A stretch of DNA of 16,943 nt from assembly GCA_014382645.1 (NCBI GenBank), contig JACNJI010000536.1:1-16943 (forward strand), given 5' to 3'. The position numbers and the translations under genes are program-made. Under the pieces are notes generated by a model. The model worked only from the letters and a program-made list of their open reading frames with translations, was not told the origin of the DNA and ran no database searches. Positions 1-6,696 of this stretch are shown here, piece after piece (the stretch's first letter is position 1; the number at the start of each line of letters is the position of its first letter). This DNA comes from Verrucomicrobiota bacterium (GTDB lineage: Bacteria; Verrucomicrobiota; Verrucomicrobiia; Opitutales; Seribacteraceae).

Positions 1-27
1 GGGGGAGATGCAACGGTAGAGGGTTGA

Positions 28-1311
28 AAGAGCAGTACAGACCGAGACCCGCGCATTGCAGCCGTAAGCAATAGTAAAGTTACTCTAACTGGCGCACTTT
101 TCAGCGATGATGTAGTGATCATGGTTGAGGCTCTAACCTGCCTAGGCTTCACCGTAAATACCGATAAACAAACTGCCCAAATCACTGTGAAAGGAGAATC
201 GGGAAGGATTCCCAACCATTCGGGTGATCTATTCGTGGGCAATGCAGGCACGGTTGCTCGCTTCTTAACTGCTGCCCTTTGCCTTCATCGGGGTGGGAAA
301 TATCGTCTAGACGGAACAGAGGCCATGAGAGAGCGTCCGATGCAAGGATTAATCGATAGCCTTAAACAGCTAGGAGCACGCTTCACATTTGAAAAAAAGG
401 ACGGACATTTTCCTTTCGCAATCGAAACTCAAGGAATCAAGGAGGGGACATGGGTGGTTGATGCAACTGCAAGCAGTCAGATTCTTTCTGCTATGCTTAT
501 GGTTGCACCTTTAGCCGAGGCAACAGTCGAGGTAGTCCTTCAAAACAAAACCGTCTCCAAACCTTTCGTTGAAATGACCTTAAATATGTGCGATCATTTT
601 TCGGGTGGAAATGCAGCATTTACTATTAAAGGCGACAATTACAAAACAATTTCCAACAAGGGGTACTCTTCGAGCAGTGATAATTATCAGGTCGAACCTG
701 ATGCAACTGCCGCAAGCTATTTTCTAGCTCTTCCCATAGCGACGGGAGGGAACTGTAGTTTAAAAGGATTCAAAAAAGACTCCATTCAAGGTGACGTCGG
801 ATTTATCGAAGTGCTTAAGGAAACAGGTATTCACGCCGACTTCACTAGTGAAGGAGCGTACACCGAAGCACGGAGTGAATTGGAAGGGAAGCACTTCGAT
901 TTCAACGATATATCAGACACTTTTTTAACCCTTGCCGCACTTGCTCCACTTCTTGAGGGGAATACCACAATTTCAGGAATTGCACATACGCGAAAACAAG
1001 AAACGGACCGCGTTTCTGCGATGGCCAATGAAATGCGAAAACTCGGTCAAGAAGTATTGGAAGACGATGATTCAATAACCATTACCCCGAGTCTTGAAAA
1101 CCTTCGACGGAAAGCGTTGGAAGGAGTTTGTATAGACACTTACCATGATCATAGAGTCGCCATGAGCTTTGGGATTCTAGGCTCGGCCGATGTTCGAGGA
1201 AATGGTCAACCATGGTTAACCGTACGAGATCCAATGTGTTGTGCAAAAACCTTTCCAAACTTCTTCGAGGAATTGGAACGAATTCGCCTAGTCTCCCTTG
1301 CCCCGCAATGA
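28..1311 (+). CDS. aroA: 3-phosphoshikimate 1-carboxyvinyltransferase (EPSP synthase), 5' end missing or damaged
   Basis: EPSP synthase joins shikimate-3-phosphate and phosphoenolpyruvate in the sixth step of the chorismate (aromatic amino acid) pathway, in the cytoplasm. Numbered from the GTG at 115, visible motifs are VGNAGTVARF (41-50), MRERPMQGL (71-79), SSQ (120-122), the catalytic Asp in ISDTF (D268), KQETDR (E297) and DHRVAM (345-350), followed by the AKTFPNFFEEL tail. Homology clearly continues upstream of 115: TLTGALFSDD precedes it in frame, and codons from 22 match the GSKSxTNRAL motif, with Lys at 28-30 and Arg at 43-45. A TGA at 25-27 replaces the expected Ser, and the Asn, Ala and Leu positions read Asp, Asp and Pro. 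GTG 115 is the first formal start after that stop, but it would remove the N-terminal strand and the PEP-binding Lys, so it is unlikely to be the true start. The stop overlaps cmk (ATGA). The family call is very secure; the 5' end is not. Confidence 0.95.
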   Translation, partial: KSSTDRDPRIAAVSNSKVTLTGALFSDDVVIMVEALTCLGFTVNTDKQTAQITVKGESGRIPNHSGDLFVGNAGTVARFLTAALCLHRGGKYRLDGTEAMRERPMQGLIDSLKQLGARFTFEKKDGHFPFAIETQGIKEGTWVVDATASSQILSAMLMVAPLAEATVEVVLQNKTVSKPFVEMTLNMCDHFSGGNAAFTIKGDNYKTISNKGYSSSSDNYQVEPDATAASYFLALPIATGGNCSLKGFKKDSIQGDVGFIEVLKETGIHADFTSEGAYTEARSELEGKHFDFNDISDTFLTLAALAPLLEGNTTISGIAHTRKQETDRVSAMANEMRKLGQEVLEDDDSITITPSLENLRRKALEGVCIDTYHDHRVAMSFGILGSADVRGNGQPWLTVRDPMCCAKTFPNFFEELERIRLVSLAPQ

Positions 1312-1970
1312 AAGAAAAATTCATTGTTTTAGCAATCGATGGCGGAGCCGCATCGGGCAAATCCACAACCGCAAAGACACTGGCTCAAGCAATGAGCCTT
1401 ATGCATGTCGATACAGGTTCGCACTATCGAGCCCTTTGCCTGAAATTGCTGAAGAAGAAGGTGTCCCCCGATGACGAAGGATTGGGAGAAGTTCTTGGGG
1501 CATTGACTCTGGATACAGAGATAACAGGCAACCAAGGTCGAATTCGCTTGGATGGAAAGGTGCCCGACCCGAATGAGCTCCGCTCCGATCTAATCAACGA
1601 AAAGGTATCTTTCTTCGCCGCCCGACCGGATGTTCGTGAAAAACTTCTCGGTTACCAACAATCACTCGCGGAAGTTGCCGAATCGGCAGGTTTCTCCGGT
1701 TTGGTAATGGAGGGACGCGACATAGGTTCGATCATATATCCTCATGCCCAAGTAAAGGTTTTTCTTCAAGCCGACGAAAGAGAACGTAAGAGACGCAGGG
1801 AAGCCGAGGGGCAAACCGATTCCATTTCACTTCGCGACAAAATGGACACCACTCGCAAGAACGCTCCCCTAGCCTGCCCCGATGGGGCACTCGTCATCGA
1901 TACAGGTAGCCATTCCATCGATCAAGTTGTCAGCATGGTGCTGGAGTTGGCGGAGAAGGCTAGGTCATGA
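1308..1970 (+). CDS. cmk: Cytidylate (CMP/dCMP) kinase
   Basis: Cytidylate kinase phosphorylates CMP and dCMP with ATP, feeding CTP and dCTP pools in the cytoplasm. The protein is 220 residues, close to the usual 220-230. It shows the P-loop GGAASGKST (12-20), VDTGSHYRA (34-42, the family's LDTGAxYRA), EGRDIG (135-140) followed by the nucleotide-binding lid rich in Arg/Lys (ERKRRREAEGQ), and DTTRKNAPL (180-188), matching the family's DxxRxxAPL. I chose the ATG at 1308 because the P-loop then begins at the normal distance from the N-terminus and because it overlaps the aroA stop by ATGA, a standard coupled start. An upstream in-frame start exists but would only add translated aroA tail. The gene is followed by plsC with a second ATGA overlap, so aroA-cmk-plsC is one transcript with probable translational coupling. 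Confidence 0.96.
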   Translation: MKEKFIVLAIDGGAASGKSTTAKTLAQAMSLMHVDTGSHYRALCLKLLKKKVSPDDEGLGEVLGALTLDTEITGNQGRIRLDGKVPDPNELRSDLINEKVSFFAARPDVREKLLGYQQSLAEVAESAGFSGLVMEGRDIGSIIYPHAQVKVFLQADERERKRRREAEGQTDSISLRDKMDTTRKNAPLACPDGALVIDTGSHSIDQVVSMVLELAEKARS

Positions 1971-2578
1971 CTTTTCTATATCGTTGCGCCCAAACGATCT
2001 CCTTTCTCTATTTCAAAATCTTCCACCGCTTTCGCGTTTCGGGATTGGAACATGTGCCGAGCGATGGTGCCTTTCTGCTGGCTTCCAATCACGTCAGCTT
2101 TCTTGATCCACCTGCATTAGGTTGCCGAGTACCTCGAGACCTTCACTATTTTGCCAGAAAATCTCTATTCAAGGGGTTGTTGGGAAAACTGATAACAGCC
2201 TTTAACTCCATCCCCGTTGACCGAGGAAGTGCTGATGTCTCGTCCTTCAAGAAAGCCTTGAAGGTGCTCGACAAGGGGTCACCATTGCTTGTCTTCCCCG
2301 AGGGGACAAGAAGCCTCGACGGTTCCTTACAGGCAGCTAAAGCTGGAGTCGGCTTAATTGCAATCAAGGCACGCGTTCCCGTATTGCCCGCACGCGTTAT
2401 TGGCGGTTTTGAGATACTTGGCAAAGGTTGCAAGTGGCCAAAGATCGGTAGCCGATTGACAATCGTTTACGGTCCTTTGCTACAAATCGAAACTCTTGAT
2501 CCCGGACCCAAAACGGCAAAAAGGTCCCAAATAGTTGCCGATGCCATCATGGAGGCTATAGGCAAACTGGGGGATTGA
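1967..2578 (+). CDS. plsC: 1-acyl-sn-glycerol-3-phosphate acyltransferase
   Basis: This membrane-associated acyltransferase adds the second acyl chain to lysophosphatidic acid, giving phosphatidic acid for phospholipid synthesis. The 203-residue protein has the catalytic HX4D box in NHVSFLDP (H42, D47), the acceptor-phosphate motif FPEGTRS (110-116) and a PVLPARV segment (about 135-141), in the order of the PlsC/LPLAT family. The N-terminal 20 residues are hydrophobic enough to touch the membrane. The start is fixed by an ATGA overlap with cmk and a good GGAGAAGG ribosome site about eight bases upstream, one of the few clear Shine-Dalgarno sites in this window. The gene ends 11 bp before the convergent purE, with no obvious terminator hairpin between them. 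The substrate is assigned from family and context; a related acyltransferase with another acceptor is possible. Confidence 0.93.
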   Translation: MTFLYRCAQTISFLYFKIFHRFRVSGLEHVPSDGAFLLASNHVSFLDPPALGCRVPRDLHYFARKSLFKGLLGKLITAFNSIPVDRGSADVSSFKKALKVLDKGSPLLVFPEGTRSLDGSLQAAKAGVGLIAIKARVPVLPARVIGGFEILGKGCKWPKIGSRLTIVYGPLLQIETLDPGPKTAKRSQIVADAIMEAIGKLGD

Positions 2579-2589
2579 TTCCGATTAAT

Positions 2590-2976
2590 CTATTTCCCGA
2601 AAATCCTCTTGATCGCAAGGGCGCAGTTTCCAGGGTCCAAGACGGTTAACACTGGGGTGTTACTGGGCATTTGCAAGGTGGAGTGAATATTTACCAGCAT
2701 ATCCACCTTATCGCTGAAGGGAGGGCAACCGATTGTGGGGAATTCCGAATTGGCGGCGACAAACCCGGACAAGGCATTCGAACGACCTGCTATTGTAACG
2801 TAAACGATAGACTCCTCGCCGGCGTTGGAATCTAGGATTTCGAGCACTTTCAGAGGTTGCTTGTGAGCGGAGGCAACGTGTTGGTCCCAAGCAATCCCAA
2901 ATTCATCAAGGGAAGCAGTTATCTTTTGAGCATGTCCTTCGTCTGAAGTGGAACCGAGAATAAGTACGACTTTCAT
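2590..2976 (-). CDS. purE: PurE-family AIR carboxylase, class II (PAICS-like) motifs
   Basis: This purine-pathway enzyme makes carboxyaminoimidazole ribonucleotide (CAIR). The 128 residues carry GSTSDEGH (8-15), SAHK (36-39), AGRSNALSG (63-71), CPPFSDK (84-90) and LQMPS (101-105). GSTSDxxH, SAHK and AGRSN are the hallmarks of class II PurE, the type fused in animal PAICS, which carboxylates AIR directly with CO2. Class I enzymes, which use N5-CAIR made by PurK, instead show SAHRTP and AGGAAHLPG. The class assignment is mine, from these motifs. The protein is shorter than typical PurE (about 155-165) and stops just after the IFG that closes the Rossmann-like core, so the usual C-terminal helix is absent. 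It lies 27 bp downstream of purC on the same strand. No clear Shine-Dalgarno site precedes the ATG. No purK is in the window. Confidence 0.9.
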   Translation of the reverse strand: MKVVLILGSTSDEGHAQKITASLDEFGIAWDQHVASAHKQPLKVLEILDSNAGEESIVYVTIAGRSNALSGFVAANSEFPTIGCPPFSDKVDMLVNIHSTLQMPSNTPVLTVLDPGNCALAIKRIFGK

Positions 2977-3003
2977 GGGTCTATTGTTAAATTTTTACAG
3001 TTA

Positions 3004-3999
3004 TTAGAGATAGGCGGAAAGATTCTTCTCCATGCGTGTTTGTACGGGTTCTCCCGTCACAGGAAAAGGAAAAGGCTCTCCCGTAATTCTTTCGTAAAGG
3101 TAGAGATAACGACGAGAGAGCTCAACGACAAGATCCCTCGGGGCTGCAGGAAGGACTTCGTCGCCGTAGGGATCGCAGTTGTCTTTGAACCAAAGGCGGA
3201 GAAACTCTTTGTCCACGTTTTGAGGTTCTTGCCCGGCTTCAAAACGTTCTTCGAAGGTCTCTTCTATCCAGTAGCGACTGGAATCGGGCGTGTGGATTTC
3301 ATCAACTAGAGTGAGGGCGCCGTTGGAGTCCTTCCCCATCTCATATTTAGTATCGACCAAAATAAGACCGTTTCGAGAGGCTGTCTCTTGGCCGCGCTTG
3401 AACAAATCAAGGGCCACCTGTGAGGCCGCATCCCAATCCTCTTGAGTCATCCAACCTTCCTCCACGATGGCCGCAGGGGAAATCGGCCGATCATGAGCCT
3501 CCTCCTTGGTCGTTGGAGTAAGGACGGTGGTGTCAAGGCGTTGGTTCTTCTGCAAGCCATCGGGGAAAGATAGTCCACAATATTCTCGATCCCCATTATT
3601 ATAGACGGTCCAGAGCGAAGTGGCCGAACTTCCGGTGATGAATCCACGGACGACAAACTCGATCGGAAAAACCTCACACTTCTTTGCCGCAGTGACATTG
3701 GGGTCGGGAATTCCCAATACATGGTTAGCCACTATGTCCTTAGTGTGCTCAAACCACCAGGCACCAGTAAGGTTCAGCACTTGACCCTTAAATGGTATGG
3801 AGGCAAGGACGCGATCAAAAGCACTTTGACGATCGGTAGTGACGAGAAGGAGCTCGTCTCCTAAATCGTATCGATCTCGGACTTTGCCTTGGTATTTCTC
3901 ACCCTTTCCTAAATCGGTTGCAGTAAGGCAGTTCTCGATCTCAGCCAAGATGCGTTCAGTGTAATCTACTTTGGTTTGAATTATCTCTATTTCACTCAT
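3004..3999 (-). CDS. purC: Phosphoribosylaminoimidazole-succinocarboxamide (SAICAR) synthase, long form
   Basis: SAICAR synthase ligates CAIR with aspartate using ATP, the step directly after PurE. The 331-residue protein shows GKVRDRYD (38-45), TTDRQSAFDR (54-63), EFVVRGFITGS (114-124), PTTKEEAHDRPIS (162-174), VDTKYEMG (215-222) and DEIHTPDSSRYW (233-244), all in family order. It is longer than the compact bacterial PurC of about 240 residues and resembles the yeast Ade1 type in its N-terminal and C-terminal extensions. Tandem TAA codons close the frame (3004-3006, then 3001-3003). The ATG at 3997-3999 suits the homology, since the core begins about 35 residues later, but no Shine-Dalgarno site is visible. 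A candidate sigma-70 promoter lies 15 bases upstream. purE follows in the same transcript, so the two consecutive activities fused in animal PAICS are here side by side. Confidence 0.96.
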   Translation of the reverse strand: MSEIEIIQTKVDYTERILAEIENCLTATDLGKGEKYQGKVRDRYDLGDELLLVTTDRQSAFDRVLASIPFKGQVLNLTGAWWFEHTKDIVANHVLGIPDPNVTAAKKCEVFPIEFVVRGFITGSSATSLWTVYNNGDREYCGLSFPDGLQKNQRLDTTVLTPTTKEEAHDRPISPAAIVEEGWMTQEDWDAASQVALDLFKRGQETASRNGLILVDTKYEMGKDSNGALTLVDEIHTPDSSRYWIEETFEERFEAGQEPQNVDKEFLRLWFKDNCDPYGDEVLPAAPRDLVVELSRRYLYLYERITGEPFPFPVTGEPVQTRMEKNLSAYL

Positions 4000-4014
4000 T
4001 AGAAAAGTTAAATA

Positions 4015-4042
4015 ATCGTAGACAGACAGTTCGAGAATTCAA
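4015..4042 (-). promoter_or_regulatory. Candidate sigma-70 promoter for purC-purE
   Basis: On the minus strand, TTGAAT (4037-4042) and TACGAT (4015-4020) are separated by 16 bases. The -10 box ends 15 bases before the purC ATG, so the leader would be only about 8-10 nt, which fits the missing Shine-Dalgarno site. The same geometry is seen for the araC-type gene at 9534. It is a pattern match only. Confidence 0.35.
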
Positions 4043-4090
4043 GCGCAACCGATCAAAGGAATGCTTTTTTTCGTCATCTTACACTAAAAA

Positions 4091-4104
4091 TAGGCTTTTT
4101 TATC
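4091..4104. repeat. Copy 1 of a 14-bp intergenic element shared with 9554-9567
   Basis: TAGGCTTTTTTATC occurs here and again, identically, at 9554-9567. The match extends loosely upstream (CAC, then a run of A). Both copies lie in intergenic DNA upstream of a leftward gene (purC here, the PAS-AraC gene there). In this 4000-4202 gap the rest shows nothing convincing besides the purC promoter candidate. It could be a regulator site, an UP-like A/T tract or chance in A/T-rich spacers. Confidence 0.35.
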
Positions 4105-4202
4105 TCTTTAGCTCTGTTCAATAGTACGGCAGAGACAACTCGGGAAAAAATCATGACGGAGTCTTTTACATTTAGCCTAAACTCCCCTCACGATAAGGAT
4201 AA

Positions 4203-5090
4203 TCACAAATTCAGCACACCTCGAGAAAGTCGAAGAGTGAGGCGGGGGGGGGCATCCTTGGCAAGCATTTTGCCACCACTCCAAGCAGGCTCAAAGATAC
4301 CGTCGAGAAACCATCCGACCCTGTAGAGTGTAGCGAAATCAAAAGATGGAGCTTCGCCGCCTTGGCCTCCCACAACTTCGGCTCCAAGCCTAACGTTATC
4401 TTGCATCCACGCAGGCATGCGAAGATGGAAAGGATTTCGCCGGACCTCTCCGACGTGATGAGATAGTGCGGCCAGTAGGTCTGCAAGATCGGCTTCGGAG
4501 GATTCCGCCATAAGATTGGGAGAATGCATCTGCCCCCAGTACTCGGTTTCAACAAGTAGCGGAAGGGAATGGGAAGGCAACGCGGCAAGGGCATCCATCA
4601 CGAGATGGTGTACTCCCACGTGAGTGCCGTTCCAGTCAAGAATGTGAGGAAAGAAAATGGCTTTGGGAGACCATTCCGAGAAGATGGCTTTGATGCTCTC
4701 GACAGCGGTAGTCCAATGTTCGGGTTCGTTCTTGCGGGCGAGAGGAGTGATGCGTTCAAGTCCATTTGGAGATGTTTCCTGAAGATCAAAGCCGAGATAA
4801 TCGCAGGCATTCCTTAGTTCGGCAAGACGGGGTTGTTGCCGTTTCTTATTACTACCAAGAGTGACGGCTACGTTAACGACCCGAGTGCCTGCTTCTCGCA
4901 TTAAGCGAAGCGGAAGGCCCCCGATGATGCATTCGTCGTCGGGATGTGGGGAGAAAACAAGTACGACGGGGGCATTTTCCGCTAGCTTCGAACGAGGCGG
5001 TTTCTTTATCCCGCCAAGTGGTAGATCAACCCCTTTTTCCACGAGTTGCCGAAAAGACGAGGCGAATGAAAGGTAAGGGTTTTGGGACAT
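4203..5090 (-). CDS. PIG-L / LmbE-family zinc-dependent deacetylase
   Basis: PIG-L/LmbE enzymes are metal-dependent hydrolases that remove acyl groups from N-acylated sugars such as N-acetylglucosamine derivatives. The 295-residue protein has the zinc motif SPHPDDE (47-53), an RxAELRNACDYLG helix (88-100) and a distal THxxVHH segment (156-162) supplying the third metal ligand. No signal peptide is seen, so it should be cytoplasmic. It starts 11 bp after the kinase stop and shares its transcript. The ATG at 5088-5090 has no clear Shine-Dalgarno. Near the 3' end a run of nine C decides the C-terminus: as written the protein ends in RLTLRLSRGVLNL, whereas with eight C it would end in ASLFDFLEVC at a stop at 4211-4213. 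The exact substrate is unknown; the kinase next door suggests an intracellular amino-sugar derivative. Confidence 0.85.
   Translation of the reverse strand: MSQNPYLSFASSFRQLVEKGVDLPLGGIKKPPRSKLAENAPVVLVFSPHPDDECIIGGLPLRLMREAGTRVVNVAVTLGSNKKRQQPRLAELRNACDYLGFDLQETSPNGLERITPLARKNEPEHWTTAVESIKAIFSEWSPKAIFFPHILDWNGTHVGVHHLVMDALAALPSHSLPLLVETEYWGQMHSPNLMAESSEADLADLLAALSHHVGEVRRNPFHLRMPAWMQDNVRLGAEVVGGQGGEAPSFDFATLYRVGWFLDGIFEPAWSGGKMLAKDAPPRLTLRLSRGVLNL
4244..4252. repeat. Homopolymer run G9/C9 inside the deacetylase 3' end
   Basis: Nine consecutive G on the plus strand (C on the coding strand) lie about 14 codons before the deacetylase stop. Gain or loss of one base swaps the last residues and moves the stop to 4211-4213. 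Such runs are typical of slippage, either real (phase variation) or introduced by sequencing. Confidence 0.9.
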
Positions 5091-5101
5091 ATTGGGTTGG
5101 G

Positions 5102-6496
5102 TTAAAGACTTGGCAGACTAGCGGCGGCAATGGCTTGCCCGTGACGTTTGTCTTTCTCTCCCGGCATGTGGAAAGCAATCTTTTCTGCCACTTCGGGGAA
5201 TTCCTCGACGAGAGTTTTGCGAGCTTTCGACAGAATAATTTCGCCGCCCTCTCCACTTGTCACCCGACCAAGAATCAATAAGTGTCGAAGATTGTAGTAG
5301 TCTGCATAATGGGCCACCCCATAGCCTAAATACGAGCCGATCGTTTCGTAAATCCTGCGTGCCCTAGGATCATCGATTGCCATTAGGTTTTGAACCTCAA
5401 CCAGCTTTTCGGGAAGAGATAAATCCGATGGCAATTCAATACCGGAAGGATCCAATAGTCGGCCCACGGCCTGCTGAGAAAAATATTGTACGCCGCAACC
5501 GCGATCCCCGCTCCATTCATCGGCAGGAGCAGTTTCGGCGTAGTCGACGGGAGCAAAGGCCAATTCGTTTAACCAAGTAGTCACGTTCCCCTCAGAATTA
5601 ACATACCCCGCAGCCTCACTGGTGCCCATGGCCAGTCCGAGAACGGCATTTTCCCCAAGTGTCATGGAACCAGCAAGAGCGGTTACGTCTCCGTCGTTGA
5701 TGACTTCGAGCGGGACAGCCCATTCGCGAGCAAGATCATGGAAAAGCGGTTTCACTTGTGAATCGAAGAGAGGTTCCGGCACGCCGCGAAAAAGGGATGC
5801 TACCCTTGGCTGGTTGTTTATGTATACTCCAGCGGAGCTCCCGCCAATGGCATCAACTCTTGGCAAATGATTGGAGGCCTTGCTCAAAGAATCCATTATC
5901 CCGTCGCGATGGTATTTGGGGTCTTCCTTATGGTAGGGGTTCCATTTCGTTTCATCACTGAATATAACTTTCCCATCGACTACGGCAGCTACCTTTCGGT
6001 CACTTCCTCCAAGATCAAAACCGATTCGGCAACCATCGAGATTACGACCGAGTTTTTGGGCCGAGCTTTGCTCCGATGGTAGATCGGGAGTCAGTACTAC
6101 CTCAAAGGGATTTCCATACACCCGAGACATGAAATCAGCATCGAAACGACCAGTTGGCGTATCCGAAAAATGCTTCTTCAAAGCTTCCCCAAGCCCCACA
6201 GGACCGTCGAAGTAAACTCGGGCTCCACCTCTCGACCAGAGCAGGAATTTCAAAAGACGTTCCGTGTAACGAAAGTTCAAAAATGCTTGTGGATGCCGTT
6301 CGGGAAGCACCTCGGCGGCATGCCTCAAAAGTGAGCCGTTCCCCTGCTCCAATGCAAAATCAATGGACACAGGGGATTCAGTAGCTCGAACCAATTGAGC
6401 ATAGGAGCGATTCCATACAGCGGCAGGTTGAAACGACGAATCGAGCGGCGGCGGATGCAGTAAAGCCGGGAGTGAAAACTGCGATGGGATCGTCAT
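5102..6496 (-). CDS. ROK-like sugar kinase with long N-terminal extension
   Basis: The protein has the actin/hexokinase ATPase fold of ROK kinases. The phosphate-1 loop GFDLGGSDRK is at 159-168, GGSSAGV at 218-224, the catalytic Asp in VINDGDVTALAG (D268) and the phosphate-2 loop AMGTSEAAGY at 289-298. Two things differ from textbook ROK glucokinases: about 155 residues precede the kinase core (464 residues in all, against about 300), and the CxCGxxGCxE zinc motif is not present; a lone DRGCGVQYFSQQ (331-342) lies roughly there. No helix-turn-helix repressor motif is evident in the extension. No signal peptide is seen, so it is cytoplasmic. It is the first gene of a two-gene unit with the deacetylase. 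The sugar specificity is unknown, and the ATG at 6494-6496 is preceded by a perfect stem-loop. Phosphorylation of a hexose or N-acylhexosamine is the best guess. Confidence 0.8.
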   Translation of the reverse strand: MTIPSQFSLPALLHPPPLDSSFQPAAVWNRSYAQLVRATESPVSIDFALEQGNGSLLRHAAEVLPERHPQAFLNFRYTERLLKFLLWSRGGARVYFDGPVGLGEALKKHFSDTPTGRFDADFMSRVYGNPFEVVLTPDLPSEQSSAQKLGRNLDGCRIGFDLGGSDRKVAAVVDGKVIFSDETKWNPYHKEDPKYHRDGIMDSLSKASNHLPRVDAIGGSSAGVYINNQPRVASLFRGVPEPLFDSQVKPLFHDLAREWAVPLEVINDGDVTALAGSMTLGENAVLGLAMGTSEAAGYVNSEGNVTTWLNELAFAPVDYAETAPADEWSGDRGCGVQYFSQQAVGRLLDPSGIELPSDLSLPEKLVEVQNLMAIDDPRARRIYETIGSYLGYGVAHYADYYNLRHLLILGRVTSGEGGEIILSKARKTLVEEFPEVAEKIAFHMPGEKDKRHGQAIAAASLPSL

Positions 6497-6503
6497 TGAA
6501 CTA

Positions 6504-6528
6504 CTCTTTGGATGCCTTACCCAAAGAG
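6504..6528. promoter_or_regulatory. Perfect 8-bp inverted repeat directly upstream of the kinase start
   Basis: CTCTTTGG (6504-6511) pairs with CCAAAGAG (6521-6528) around a 9-base loop. Its near edge is 7 bases from the kinase ATG (6494-6496). On the leftward transcript the proximal arm contains the purine-rich AAAGAG, the only plausible ribosome-site stretch, so folding would hide it. It may equally be a dyad operator. The rest of the 6497-6696 gap holds a 10-bp palindrome TTTCCGGAAA (6641-6650), 46 bases before psd, and no other clear signal. Confidence 0.5.
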
Positions 6529-6696
6529 CGAGTCAAGAGTTTCCCTCTTTGTTCAACAATAATCAGCTCAACGCCCCGCGGGAAATCAAAGTAGAAACAT
6601 TGGTAGTGGGCTTTTTGTTAGCTTCAAGATAGGAACACTCTTTCCGGAAACGATAAATGTGATGAAAGAACAAATACGCCTGGTTAACGCAGAATT

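Noticed and set aside
1212..1307. Longer N-terminus for cmk from an upstream ATG
   Set aside because: It adds 32 residues overlapping the conserved aroA C-terminus and lies ahead of the normal P-loop position. ATG 1308 is coupled to the aroA stop.
2579..2589. Terminator between convergent plsC and purE
   Set aside because: Only 11 bp separate the stops, and no G+C-rich hairpin with a T-run is visible on either strand. An 8-bp palindrome GATTAATC (2583-2590) is too weak.
6641..6650. Perfect 10-bp palindrome TTTCCGGAAA upstream of psd
   Set aside because: It is a possible regulator site, but a single short palindrome is expected by chance at this scale and no second copy was seen near psd.
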